Assembly: GCA_029862285.1 (NCBI GenBank)
Contig: JAOTXR010000160.1
Location: forward strand, 1 to 5,733
Direction: 5' to 3'
Length of the DNA stretch: 5,733 nucleotides
Source: Gammaproteobacteria bacterium
GTDB lineage: Bacteria; Pseudomonadota; Gammaproteobacteria; Steroidobacterales; JABDKV01
A program made the translations under genes and the position numbers. The notes beneath the pieces were generated by a model. It searched no databases. It saw only the letters and a program-made list of their open reading frames with translations, and was not told the origin of the DNA. Of the stretch, positions 1 through 5,733 are shown piece by piece (the stretch's first letter is position 1; each line of letters starts with the position of its first letter).

Positions 1-243
1 AAACTTGCTGCGGGACGCATCGATGACGACACCGACATCGCCGACATCAGCCGGCACGGCCCCCGAAAAATGAAAATGTTCACGGACTCTGGCGCGATCG
101 TCACGTGCGAGGATGAGGATTTCGCTCACTTGGGTGCGCACGACATAGTCCTGATACGCAGGTAGCGCCAGCGCGGCGATGATGCCAATGATTGCCACGA
201 CGATCATCAATTCTATCAGCGTGAATCCACGCTGCCGCGACAA
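1..243 (-). CDS. Second type IV pilin (prepilin), 3' part outside the window
   Basis: This is the N-terminal 81 codons of a type IVa prepilin, a subunit or minor component of the pilus fibre that is processed at the inner membrane by prepilin peptidase. A short basic leader (MSRQRG) is followed by [14 protein letters not shown], with Gly at -1, Phe at +1 and Glu at +5, and then the long hydrophobic helix ending near PAYQDYVVR. The visible globular start differs from pilA: it is charged ([10 protein letters not shown]) where pilA has a small, alanine-rich stretch. The TTG at 243-241 gives the usual 6-residue leader and has AGGGGG 8 bases upstream, inside a hairpin. In-frame ATG codons at 282-280, 297-295 and 315-313 would give leaders of about 19 to 30 residues, and the frame is open back to the pilA stop codon. 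The gene follows pilA on the same strand and looks like a diverged tandem duplicate. The pilin identity is firm and the start codon is uncertain. The C-terminus, including any disulfide loop, cannot be seen. Confidence 0.88.
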   Translation of the reverse strand, partial: MSRQRGFTLIELMIVVAIIGIIAALALPAYQDYVVRTQVSEILILARDDRARVREHFHFSGAVPADVGDVGVVIDASRSKF

Positions 244-245
244 TG

Positions 246-273
246 AAAAGGCCCCCTGCTCCCGCAGGGGGCC
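246..273 (-). terminator. Intrinsic terminator-like hairpin after pilA
   Basis: A perfect 10-bp stem (GGCCCCCTGC at 250-259 paired with GCAGGGGGCC at 264-273) with a 4-base loop is followed on the minus strand by TTTT (249-246), then CATTG. There is no T-run on the plus-strand side, so it acts, if at all, on minus-strand transcripts. It lies 63 bases past the pilA stop and directly before the TTG start proposed for the second pilin. The likely result is partial termination that lowers expression of that gene relative to pilA. The T-run is short, so read-through is plausible. Confidence 0.75.
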
Positions 274-336
274 CCGGTACATGCGTGACGAGGTCATTCC
301 TTTAACTTCGTACATGTCTTTTAATTCCCTGATCGA

Positions 337-795
337 TCAGGAGCCAGAGACGCAGCTCTTCGGCAGGAACTTCTGTTCGGCATTACTGCTGCAGGTCCAG
401 TTGAACGCACCAGTAACTTCTTCCAGGTTGGACGGCGGCGTGAAGGTAACGGTCTTGTCCGCAATCTTGACACCGACATCGCCCGCGCCCTTCATGGTGA
501 CCACGATTACGCCCGAGTCCGCTGTGACGTCAAGTTTCTTGGCGTATTTACCGGCTTTGCCGTCATCGATATTCAGGCTCAGATTGGTAATAGCAGTGCC
601 ATCGGGATAGTCACCGTTGGTCTGTGCGAATTCGGCAATAGCAGTCTTGGCGCCCGAGACAACGGTGAACGCTTCACCGATCTGCGCACGCTGTGTGTAA
701 TCCTGATAGGCCGGAATCGCGATTGCGGCCAGGATGCCGATGATCGCCACGACGATCATCAATTCGATAAGGGTAAAACCCTGTTGCTTCTTCAT
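337..795 (-). CDS. pilA: Type IV major pilin PilA (prepilin)
   Basis: This encodes a 152-residue type IVa prepilin, the structural subunit of pili used for twitching, adhesion and DNA uptake. The leader MKKQQG is followed by [20 protein letters not shown], the class III signal and N-terminal helix with the cleavage site after Gly6 and Glu5 of the mature chain. The helix runs to about residue 55 and is followed by a beta-rich head. Cys135 (NWTCSS) and Cys148 (KSCVSGS) would close the C-terminal disulfide loop typical of these pilins. I chose the ATG at 795-793 because GGAGGA lies 7 bases upstream and gives the standard short leader. An ATG at 825 would add ten residues and read through that ribosome binding site. 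A consensus sigma-54 promoter lies about 70 bases upstream, pilR and pilS come just before it, and a hairpin terminator follows. I call it pilA because it is the complete pilin directly behind a sigma-54 promoter. Whether it or the second pilin is the main fibre subunit in vivo is inferred. Confidence 0.95.
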   Translation of the reverse strand: MKKQQGFTLIELMIVVAIIGILAAIAIPAYQDYTQRAQIGEAFTVVSGAKTAIAEFAQTNGDYPDGTAITNLSLNIDDGKAGKYAKKLDVTADSGVIVVTMKGAGDVGVKIADKTVTFTPPSNLEEVTGAFNWTCSSNAEQKFLPKSCVSGS

Positions 796-802
796 GTGAA
801 AC

Positions 803-808
803 TCCTCC
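803..808 (-). promoter_or_regulatory. Strong ribosome binding site of pilA
   Basis: GGAGGA on the minus strand lies 7 bases before the ATG at 795-793. It is a near-ideal Shine-Dalgarno sequence, fits a highly expressed structural protein, and decides the start in favour of MKKQQG over the longer in-frame alternative. Confidence 0.85.
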
Positions 809-865
809 GGAGAGTAAACTGTCAATAAACTTGCGGCGTCCCAGTGCGCCGGCGATTAGAACAAT

Positions 866-880
866 GCAATCGTCGTGCCA
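866..880 (-). promoter_or_regulatory. Sigma-54 (RpoN) promoter of pilA
   Basis: The minus strand reads TGGCACGACGATTGC from 880 to 866, followed by A. This matches the -24/-12 consensus TGGCAC-N5-TTGC at every defined position. Taking the C of TTGC as -12 puts the transcription start near 854 and gives a leader of about 58 bases to the pilA ATG. pilA is a classic sigma-54 gene activated by PilR, and pilR is the next gene upstream, so the sequence and the context agree. Confidence 0.93.
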
Positions 881-899
881 AGTTACCCCGGCCGAAATG

Positions 900-912
900 T
901 AAGCGCATGATA
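900..912 (-). promoter_or_regulatory. Possible IHF site between the pilA promoter and its enhancer
   Basis: The minus strand reads TATCATGCGCTTA, one mismatch from the IHF core WATCAANNNNTTR, within a locally A+T-richer stretch (about 906-940). It would sit at about -46 to -58 from the predicted start, between the sigma-54 promoter and the upstream repeats, where IHF often bends DNA in sigma-54 systems. The motif is short and degenerate, so this is only a candidate. Confidence 0.28.
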
Positions 913-980
913 TTGAAGCGAAACAGTCATTTTGATTCTCTGGCGGGCGTTAAGCCAGTCAGGAAAAACCGTCCCCGAAC

Positions 981-1030
981 GTCACCATGTGACGCGAATT
1001 GTCACCTGATTACGGCAATTAGAGTGTGAC
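981..1030. promoter_or_regulatory. Cluster of GTCAC/GTGAC half-sites, candidate PilR enhancer
   Basis: Four copies of one pentamer occur in 50 bases: GTCAC at 981-985, GTGAC at 989-993, GTCAC at 1001-1005 and GTGAC at 1026-1030. The first two form the palindrome GTCAC-CAT-GTGAC. An 8-base direct repeat, TGTGACGC, occurs at 988-995 and 1025-1032, 37 bases apart. The cluster is about 127 to 176 bases upstream of the predicted pilA start, a normal distance for a sigma-54 activator. The Pseudomonas PilR site is described as (C/G)TGTC preceded by an A/T-rich stretch. These repeats do not match it closely, so assignment to PilR is inference from position and repetition. Confidence 0.45.
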
Positions 1031-1040
1031 GCAGTTCACA
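1025..1040. promoter_or_regulatory. CRP/Vfr-type palindrome
   Basis: TGTGACGCAGTTCACA is an exact TGTGA-N6-TCACA palindrome, the core site bound by CRP and by its Pseudomonas relative Vfr. It lies in the noncoding DNA 57 bases past the pilR stop, centred about 178 bases upstream of the predicted pilA start. Vfr/cAMP is known to control twitching motility in Pseudomonas, which makes the site plausible. The position is too distant for classical CRP contact with polymerase. Its left half overlaps the last GTGAC repeat, so it may be part of that cluster instead. Confidence 0.5.
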
Positions 1041-1097
1041 GTTGAGAAGTGCTGTTTGGGGACAGGCCTAAGGGGCATGCCACGGTGGCCCTGCCGC

Positions 1098-2429
1098 CTA
1101 TTCCAGGTCGAGTTTCTTGATGCGGTAGCGCAACGCCCGAAAACTGATGCCGAGCAGCTTGGCGGCTGCCGTCTTGTTATACCGGGTCTTTTCCAGCGCA
1201 CGAATAATGGTCTGACGCTCTACATCGTCGAGGCGCTGGGTCAGCGTCGAGGCAGGATCGGTTTGCTGGTCCCCCGCCTGCTGCTGCTCATCGTCGCGTA
1301 GTTGCAGATCGTCGCGTTCGATACGTCCACTGCCGGACAAGGTCATCGCCCGTTCGAGGATGTTCTCCAGTTCGCGGACATTGCCCGGAAATCGATACTG
1401 CACCAGTGCGGCGCGGGCAGTTTCGCTAAGCAACGGCGTCTCGACGCCCCAGCCTTCGGCCAACCGCGCCAGCAGACTATCGGCTATGGCCAGGACGTCA
1501 TCGCCACGTTCCCGCAGAGGCGGGACATGCAGTTCAATGACATTGATTCTGTAATAGAGGTCTTCGCGAAATCTGCCCTCGCTGACCTGATCGGCGAGAT
1601 CCTTGTGAGTTGCGCTCAATATGCGCACGTCAACCGGCCGTTCGCGGGATTCGCCCAGTGGGCGCACGGCTTTTTCCTGTATCGCACGCAGCAGCTTCAC
1701 CTGCATGTGCAACGGCAGGTCCGCAACCTCATCGAGAAACAGAGTGCCACCGTCCGCGCTCCGGAACAGTCCGTCCTTATCGCCGACCGCGCCGGTGAAG
1801 CTGCCCTTGAGGTGACCGAAAAACTCACTTTCCATGAGTTCAGTGGGGATAGCCCCGCAGTTGACCGGAACAAACGGTTGCTCGCTCCGTGGACCCGAGT
1901 CGTGGATCATTCGCGCCACCAGTTCTTTGCCGGTACCGGATTCGCCGCTGATGTGTACGGGTGCCTGGCTGCGGGCGACTTTTGCGATTATCTGTCGCAC
2001 CCTTTCCATTGCGCGCGATGAACCGATGAGACGGCCTGCCTGTCCAGCGGAATCCTCAATGCCACGCAAACGCAGCGCCGTACTGACTAATCGGCGCAGG
2101 TTTTCCAGATCCACAGGTTTCGAAACGAAGTCGAAAGCGCCCAGCTTGAGTGCCTGCACGGCTGCTTCGACGTTGCCATGTGCAGTAATAACGGCGACCG
2201 GCAGGCCGTCTGCGTGGGACTGGATCCACTCCACCAGTTGCAGGCCGTTGCCATCCGGCAGGCGCATATCAGTGAGGCACAGGTCGAAAGAATTTTCGGC
2301 CAGTGTTTTTCTTGCCGACGCGAGATCGGCCACGGCGTCGGTTTCGACATCCATACGCCGCAGCGTGATAGTCAGCAGCTCGCGTATGTCAGCTTCATCA
2401 TCGACGATCAAAGCCCGTGGGTCAGTCAT
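1098..2429 (-). CDS. pilR: Sigma-54-dependent response regulator PilR
   Basis: This is a 443-residue NtrC-family activator that turns on pilA with sigma-54 RNA polymerase after phosphorylation by PilS. The receiver domain (about 5-118) has the acidic pair Asp10/Asp11, phospho-acceptor Asp54 (LTDMRLPDG), Thr82 and Lys104. The AAA+ domain (about 132-365) has Walker A GESGTGKE (162-169), the sigma-54 contact loop GSFTGA (209-214), Walker B GGTLFLDE (227-234), the arginine-rich GRFREDLYYR (286-294 region) and sensor II FPGNVRELEN (348-357 region). A Gln/Asp-rich linker (about 378-392) leads to a Fis-type helix-turn-helix (about 405-440, NKTAAAKLLGIS then RALRYRIKKL). GSFTGA replaces the family-typical GAFTGA. 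I recall the same Ser in other PilR proteins, so I regard it as normal. The ATG at 2429 follows the pilS stop after 3 bases, with only a weak purine-rich GGACGG upstream, suggesting translational coupling. Domain order, position beside pilS and the downstream pilA sigma-54 promoter make PilR a secure call. Confidence 0.96.
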   Translation of the reverse strand: MTDPRALIVDDEADIRELLTITLRRMDVETDAVADLASARKTLAENSFDLCLTDMRLPDGNGLQLVEWIQSHADGLPVAVITAHGNVEAAVQALKLGAFDFVSKPVDLENLRRLVSTALRLRGIEDSAGQAGRLIGSSRAMERVRQIIAKVARSQAPVHISGESGTGKELVARMIHDSGPRSEQPFVPVNCGAIPTELMESEFFGHLKGSFTGAVGDKDGLFRSADGGTLFLDEVADLPLHMQVKLLRAIQEKAVRPLGESRERPVDVRILSATHKDLADQVSEGRFREDLYYRINVIELHVPPLRERGDDVLAIADSLLARLAEGWGVETPLLSETARAALVQYRFPGNVRELENILERAMTLSGSGRIERDDLQLRDDEQQQAGDQQTDPASTLTQRLDDVERQTIIRALEKTRYNKTAAAKLLGISFRALRYRIKKLDLE

Positions 2430-2432
2430 CTG

Positions 2433-4133
2433 TTAAACCGTCCACCGCGTCGGATCTGCAAAAATAATCTGAAAGCGACTGCCGCCATCGTTGCGTCGCA
2501 GATAACGCAGGCCGGCATTGTTGCAGTCACATAATTCCCGCGAAATGAACAACCCCAGCCCGGTACCGTCATGAGTAGCGGTAAAGAAGGGTTCGAAAAT
2601 CCGGTCCACGAATTCGTCATCGATGCCCTTGCCGCGGTCCAACACTTCAAGGAATGGCCTGCCACTCGTGCTGAGCTTGCCGCTGTGCAAACTAAGCGTG
2701 AATTCTCCATCGACCCCGCTAGCATAACGCACAGCATTTTCGCACAGATTCCACAGCACCTGATGCAAATGACTGGGGTCGAACCGGACTGTAAGTCCTT
2801 CGTCCTCATGCGTGATAGGTATGACGGCACCAGTGAGCTGATTACCTGCCAGGAATTCAGCGGCAAAATCAGTCAGCCATTCACGCAGCACGATCTGCTG
2901 CGGCCGGGTATTGTCCCGTCGTGACAATTGCAGGACGTTTTCGATTATCGTGTTAACCCGCCTGGACTGCTTGTGGATGATATCGGTCAGCTTGCGTTCG
3001 TCCGAGGGAATAGACGGTGATTCGGCCAGCAACTGGCCTGCATGACTGATGGCGCCAACAGGATTGCGAATCTCGTGCGCGATACTTGCACTTAACCGGC
3101 CGAGTGCCGCCAGTTTGGCCTGCTGTATCCGTTCAGACAGCTGAGTCGCATCCTCAAGGAATATGAGAGCCGCTGCCGGCGTACTTTGTCCGAGCGGTGC
3201 AAAATGGGGCGTAATCAGGGTCGCACCGTCGGCGGCGGTAAACGGCGAAAAGTTTATTTGCACTTCGGCCGCATGGCGTCGCCAGTCGGTAGTCGACTCA
3301 TAGAGGTCACGAGACATCTCCAGCAGATGACGGCCAGATGCAGATTCGGTGTTGACTCCCAGGTGCTTTGCGGCAGAGGCGTTCATCAGCCGCACCCGGT
3401 CTGACTGGTCAATAACAACTATGCTCTCACGCAGATGCTGGACGATGTACTCGTTGAGCTCTGCGAGGTTGGCCAGATCGACACCACGTTGTTCTGCCAG
3501 CGCTTCGCTTTCTGCAATGCGTCTGGCAAGCGGCTGCGCAGCCAGTGATATCACAAAAATGATAGCGCCCAGCACCCCGGCGGCGGTGTAGTCGGCGGCG
3601 CTGGTAACGCCCTCGAATTGCGACAGAGCCTGCTCGAACAAAACTGCCAGCGTGGCCATTGCCGCGAAGGTGACTGCGGTGCGAGCCGCCATGGTCAGGC
3701 TTGCGGCGCCGACAGAAATGATCAACAAGTTGCCCAGACCGCTGCCGATACCGCCGCTGGCATGCATCAGGAAAGCAATCGCGACAATGTCTATGGCCAG
3801 TTGAACGACGATCTGCGGCCGATAATGCGGTGCCCGTCGGGAAATGAACCACCAGCTGACGAGACCGCAAAGCAAGTATGCGGCGGCAACCCAGACGAAC
3901 AACTGTGGTTGTTGAGCGCCGATCACGGGAGGTTCTGCGGTAACGAAGAACAGTGCGATTAGCGCGAGCGCCACGAATACCCGATAGATATTGAGTAATG
4001 AAACGACGCGCCATGCCAGTTCCGGAGTCGGGCCGGAGGCCGACGGGTCTGGCTTATCAACATTCAGCGTGTCGCGATCCATTGCATCGACTGGTTCGGC
4101 GCGGTCGGCTGTCATGGGCTCGCTGGCATCCAC
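2433..4133 (-). CDS. pilS: Sensor histidine kinase PilS
   Basis: This is a 566-residue inner-membrane kinase that phosphorylates and dephosphorylates PilR. After a hydrophilic, acidic N-terminus of about 40 residues come six predicted membrane helices (about 43-65, 78-97, 108-124, 129-148, 152-170 and 183-203), as in known PilS proteins. A PAS-like domain (about 222-330) and a DHp domain follow, with the H-box SIAHEIRNP and phospho-acceptor His353. The ATPase domain has N-box NLCENA (462-467), G1 DRGKGI (499-504), F-box IFEPFFTAT (512-520) and G2 [10 protein letters not shown] (522-531), so it should be active. In Pseudomonas, PilS senses inner-membrane PilA through its helices; this is family knowledge. 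The longest frame starts with GTG at 4133 and lacks a clear ribosome binding site. ATG codons at 4115 and 4082 would remove 6 or 17 residues without touching a domain. A TAGAAT box at 4145-4140 would start RNA near 4133 and so favours a downstream ATG. The start is therefore uncertain and the function is not. Confidence 0.95.
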   Translation of the reverse strand: MDASEPMTADRAEPVDAMDRDTLNVDKPDPSASGPTPELAWRVVSLLNIYRVFVALALIALFFVTAEPPVIGAQQPQLFVWVAAAYLLCGLVSWWFISRRAPHYRPQIVVQLAIDIVAIAFLMHASGGIGSGLGNLLIISVGAASLTMAARTAVTFAAMATLAVLFEQALSQFEGVTSAADYTAAGVLGAIIFVISLAAQPLARRIAESEALAEQRGVDLANLAELNEYIVQHLRESIVVIDQSDRVRLMNASAAKHLGVNTESASGRHLLEMSRDLYESTTDWRRHAAEVQINFSPFTAADGATLITPHFAPLGQSTPAAALIFLEDATQLSERIQQAKLAALGRLSASIAHEIRNPVGAISHAGQLLAESPSIPSDERKLTDIIHKQSRRVNTIIENVLQLSRRDNTRPQQIVLREWLTDFAAEFLAGNQLTGAVIPITHEDEGLTVRFDPSHLHQVLWNLCENAVRYASGVDGEFTLSLHSGKLSTSGRPFLEVLDRGKGIDDEFVDRIFEPFFTATHDGTGLGLFISRELCDCNNAGLRYLRRNDGGSRFQIIFADPTRWTV

Positions 4134-4183
4134 GGCGCTATTCTAACCCGCTGTCCATGGTCGGCACGGACCCGCCTCACGCT

Positions 4184-4212
4184 TTGCTTCGGTGCCGCGA
4201 TTGCTCCAGAAT
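4184..4212 (+). promoter_or_regulatory. Weak candidate sigma-70 promoter for sucCD
   Basis: TTGCTT (4184-4189) and CAGAAT (4207-4212) are separated by 17 bases and match 3/6 and 4/6 of the -35 and -10 consensus. The start would be near 4219, about 25 bases before the sucC ATG. It is the best placed pair I found in the 110-base divergent region, but sequences this weak arise by chance. Confidence 0.22.
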
Positions 4213-4243
4213 ACGCGTTTTCCCGGCCCCAGGGACAGTTCGC

Positions 4244-5404
4244 ATGAATCTCCATGAATACCAGTCGAAGCAGTTGTTCGCCGACTACGGCATTCCGGTG
4301 CCAACCGGGCATCCGGCGCATACAGCCGAAGACGCAGCTCAGGCCGCACGCGATCTTGGTGGCGATCTGTGGGTCGTCAAAGCCCAGGTTCATGCCGGTG
4401 GTCGCGGCAAAGGTGGTGGTGTAAAGCTGGTTCGGGACATAGACGAGGTGTCCGGAGCAGCCGAATCAATGCTCGGCACGCAGTTGGTGACGCCGCAAAC
4501 CGGGTCCGAGGGTCTGCCTGTCAATACGGTGCTGGTCGAGACCGGTACCGATATCGACCGGGAGCTGTACCTGAGTATGTTGGTTGATCGGGGCAGCGAG
4601 CGAGTTGTGGTTATGGCATCGGCAGCCGGTGGTATGGACATCGAGGAAGTTGCTGCGACGACGCCGGAAAAAATATTTCGTGTGTTCGTGCATCCAGCAT
4701 CCGGGCTTATGGGTTACCAATGCCGTCAATTGGCTTTTGGTCTCGGTCTGGAAGGCAAGCAGACTGGTGCATTTTCCAAAATAGTCAGCGCGCTGTTTCG
4801 GCTGTTCACCGAAAAAGACGCCAGCCTCGTTGAGGTAAATCCACTGGTAGTAACCAAGAGCGGAAAGATCATCGCGTTGGATGCCAAGATCAATATCGAA
4901 GCAAATGCGTTGTTTCGCCAATCGGCAATACTGGAGAAGCGAGATCCGACCCAGGAAGACGACATGGAGAACCGTGCCAGCGCGCACGGTCTGAACTATG
5001 TCTCTTTGGATGGTGACATTGCCTGTATGGTCAATGGTGCGGGCCTGGCCATGGCAACGATGGATCTGATCAAGCTGCACGGTGGTGAGCCGGCAAATTT
5101 TCTCGACGTCGGTGGCGATGCCACCAGCGAGCGGGTGGCGTCGGCATTTAAACTGATCCTGTCGAATGAAAAGGTTCGTGCAATCCTGGTAAACATTTTT
5201 GGCGGCATCGTGCGCTGCGACCTGATCGCTGAAGGCATCATTGCTGCTGTAAAGGAGGTCGGCGTTTCGGTACCGGTCGTTGTGCGGCTGGAAGGGACCA
5301 ATGTGGACAAGGGTCGCCAGCTATTGGCAAAAAGCGGTTTGGATATTATTTCTGCCGATGACCTTACCGATGCGGCGAAGAAAGTGGTCGGCGCGGCCGG
5401 CTGA
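4244..5404 (+). CDS. sucC: Succinyl-CoA synthetase (ADP-forming) beta subunit SucC
   Basis: This is the 386-residue beta subunit of succinyl-CoA ligase, which converts succinyl-CoA, ADP and phosphate to succinate, ATP and CoA in the cytoplasmic TCA cycle. It works as a complex with SucD. The N-terminus [12 protein letters not shown] is diagnostic. The ATP-grasp domain has Lys46 and the glycine-rich loop GGRGKGGG (52-59), and the metal-binding Glu197 and Asn199 (LVEVNP) and Asp213 (ALDAK). The C-terminal ligase domain has VNGAGLAM (263-270) and [10 protein letters not shown] (317-326). Residue numbering matches the E. coli protein (388 residues) almost exactly. Pro20, associated with adenine nucleotide preference in E. 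coli, is present. The ATG at 4244 has AGGGA 8 bases upstream and gives the canonical start. The frame is open back to 3998, but those extra residues overlap pilS antisense and match nothing in the family. sucD follows after 15 bases as an operon, and pilS is divergent. Confidence 0.98.
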   Translation: MNLHEYQSKQLFADYGIPVPTGHPAHTAEDAAQAARDLGGDLWVVKAQVHAGGRGKGGGVKLVRDIDEVSGAAESMLGTQLVTPQTGSEGLPVNTVLVETGTDIDRELYLSMLVDRGSERVVVMASAAGGMDIEEVAATTPEKIFRVFVHPASGLMGYQCRQLAFGLGLEGKQTGAFSKIVSALFRLFTEKDASLVEVNPLVVTKSGKIIALDAKINIEANALFRQSAILEKRDPTQEDDMENRASAHGLNYVSLDGDIACMVNGAGLAMATMDLIKLHGGEPANFLDVGGDATSERVASAFKLILSNEKVRAILVNIFGGIVRCDLIAEGIIAAVKEVGVSVPVVVRLEGTNVDKGRQLLAKSGLDIISADDLTDAAKKVVGAAG

Positions 5405-5419
5405 TTTGGGAAAGAAATA

Positions 5420-5733
5420 ATGAGTGTATTAGTCGGCAAGGACACGAAAATCATCTGCCAGGGACTTACCGGACGGCAGGGTTCCTTTCACACCAAGCAG
5501 TGCATTGAATATGGGTCGCAGGTTGTGGCGGGAGTCACGCCCGGGCGCGGTGGCGAGACCCACCTCGAATTGCCTGTCTATAACACCATGAGCGAGGCCG
5601 CTGCCACGACCGGCGCCAAAGTGAGTATGATTTATGTGCCTGCGCCGTTCGCCGCAGACGCAATAGTTGAAGCCGTCGATGCAGAAATGGAGCTGGTGGT
5701 TTGCATTACTGAAGGCGTCCCAGTGCAAGACAT
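5420..5733 (+). CDS. sucD: Succinyl-CoA synthetase alpha subunit SucD, 5' part
   Basis: This is the first 104 complete codons of the alpha subunit, which binds CoA and carries the phosphohistidine intermediate. The start [21 protein letters not shown] is typical of the family. The CoA-binding loop GLTGRQG (15-21) is followed by [19 protein letters not shown] (38-56), [11 protein letters not shown] (72-82) and CITEGVP (95-101). E. coli has Lys where this protein has Arg43, a conservative change. The visible part covers about a third of the usual roughly 290 residues, and the catalytic His (His246 in E. coli) lies past the window edge. The ATG at 5420 is 15 bases after the sucC stop with GGGAAAG just upstream, so the two are co-transcribed. 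Confidence 0.97.
   Translation, partial: MSVLVGKDTKIICQGLTGRQGSFHTKQCIEYGSQVVAGVTPGRGGETHLELPVYNTMSEAAATTGAKVSMIYVPAPFAADAIVEAVDAEMELVVCITEGVPVQD

Noticed and set aside
209..214. Nothing at these nucleotides; considered PilR residues 209-214 (GSFTGA) as an inactivating change of GAFTGA
   Set aside because: The essential Phe-Thr-Gly is intact, and I recall Ser at this place in other functional PilR proteins, so it is not evidence of a defect.
179..610. Plus-strand frame of 143 codons across both pilins
   Set aside because: It is antisense to the two pilin genes and passes through the terminator hairpin; its apparent hydrophobic start is the complement of the pilin helix.
932..937. Second IHF-like core (AATCAA on the minus strand)
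   Set aside because: The downstream TTR element is not matched at the required spacing, so the 900-912 candidate fits better.
1040..1097. Possible terminator after pilR
   Set aside because: There are short GC-rich inverted repeats such as GCCAC-C-GTGGC, but the loop is too small and no T-run follows on the minus strand.
1302..2021. Long plus-strand frame of 239 codons opposite pilR, and another at 1834-2436
   Set aside because: Both lie antisense to well-conserved PilR domains. High G+C coding DNA produces such open antisense frames, and neither protein shows a recognisable domain or a clear ribosome binding site.
3427..4014. Minus-strand frame of 195 codons inside pilS
   Set aside because: It is an out-of-frame shadow of the PilS membrane and PAS region, rich in Arg and without family features.
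3998..4243. Upstream extension of the sucC frame by 82 codons
   Set aside because: The canonical SucC N-terminus and a good ribosome binding site are at 4244. The extension is antisense to pilS and resembles no family member.
1..5733. Search for CRISPR arrays, insertion sequences, attachment sites, tRNA or rRNA genes, and defence or toxin-antitoxin genes
   Set aside because: No regularly spaced repeats, terminal inverted repeats, transposase motifs, RNA gene signatures or defence-type domains were seen. The content is core pilus regulation and TCA-cycle genes.

Overview
The window looks like an ordinary chromosomal segment of a gammaproteobacterium. It carries a type IV pilus regulatory and pilin cluster on the minus strand, next to the start of the succinyl-CoA synthetase operon on the plus strand. 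From memory, a divergent sucCD / pilSR arrangement with one or two pilin genes nearby is typical of Xanthomonadales-type genomes. I use this as a hint about lineage, not an identification. Every complete reading frame is intact, and I saw no mobile element, CRISPR array or RNA gene.

Layout by position. 1-243 (minus, cut by the window edge) is the N-terminal half of a second type IV pilin. 246-273 is a strong hairpin followed by four T on the minus strand, which fits an intrinsic terminator for the upstream pilin. 337-795 (minus) is the major-type pilin pilA. 796-1097 is a roughly 300-base regulatory region. It holds a consensus sigma-54 promoter (866-880), a possible IHF site, repeated GTCAC/GTGAC half-sites and a perfect CRP/Vfr-type palindrome (1025-1040). 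1098-2429 (minus) is pilR and 2433-4133 (minus) is pilS, separated by 3 bases. 4134-4243 is the divergent intergenic region. 4244-5404 (plus) is sucC and 5420-5733 (plus, cut) is the start of sucD.

How the genes work together. PilS is a six-helix membrane histidine kinase and PilR is a sigma-54-dependent response regulator. Known biology of this pair is that PilR~P activates pilA from a sigma-54 promoter while PilA in the inner membrane feeds back on PilS. Here the kinase, the regulator, the target promoter and the pilin lie in a row on one strand, so the whole circuit is visible. The second pilin follows pilA behind the hairpin and is probably expressed at a lower level by read-through. sucCD encodes the TCA-cycle enzyme and is probably a functionally separate neighbour.

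I did not find a clearly undescribed system. The most interesting points are the arrangement at the second pilin, whose likely ribosome binding site lies inside the terminator-like hairpin, and the dense set of regulatory sites upstream of pilA.
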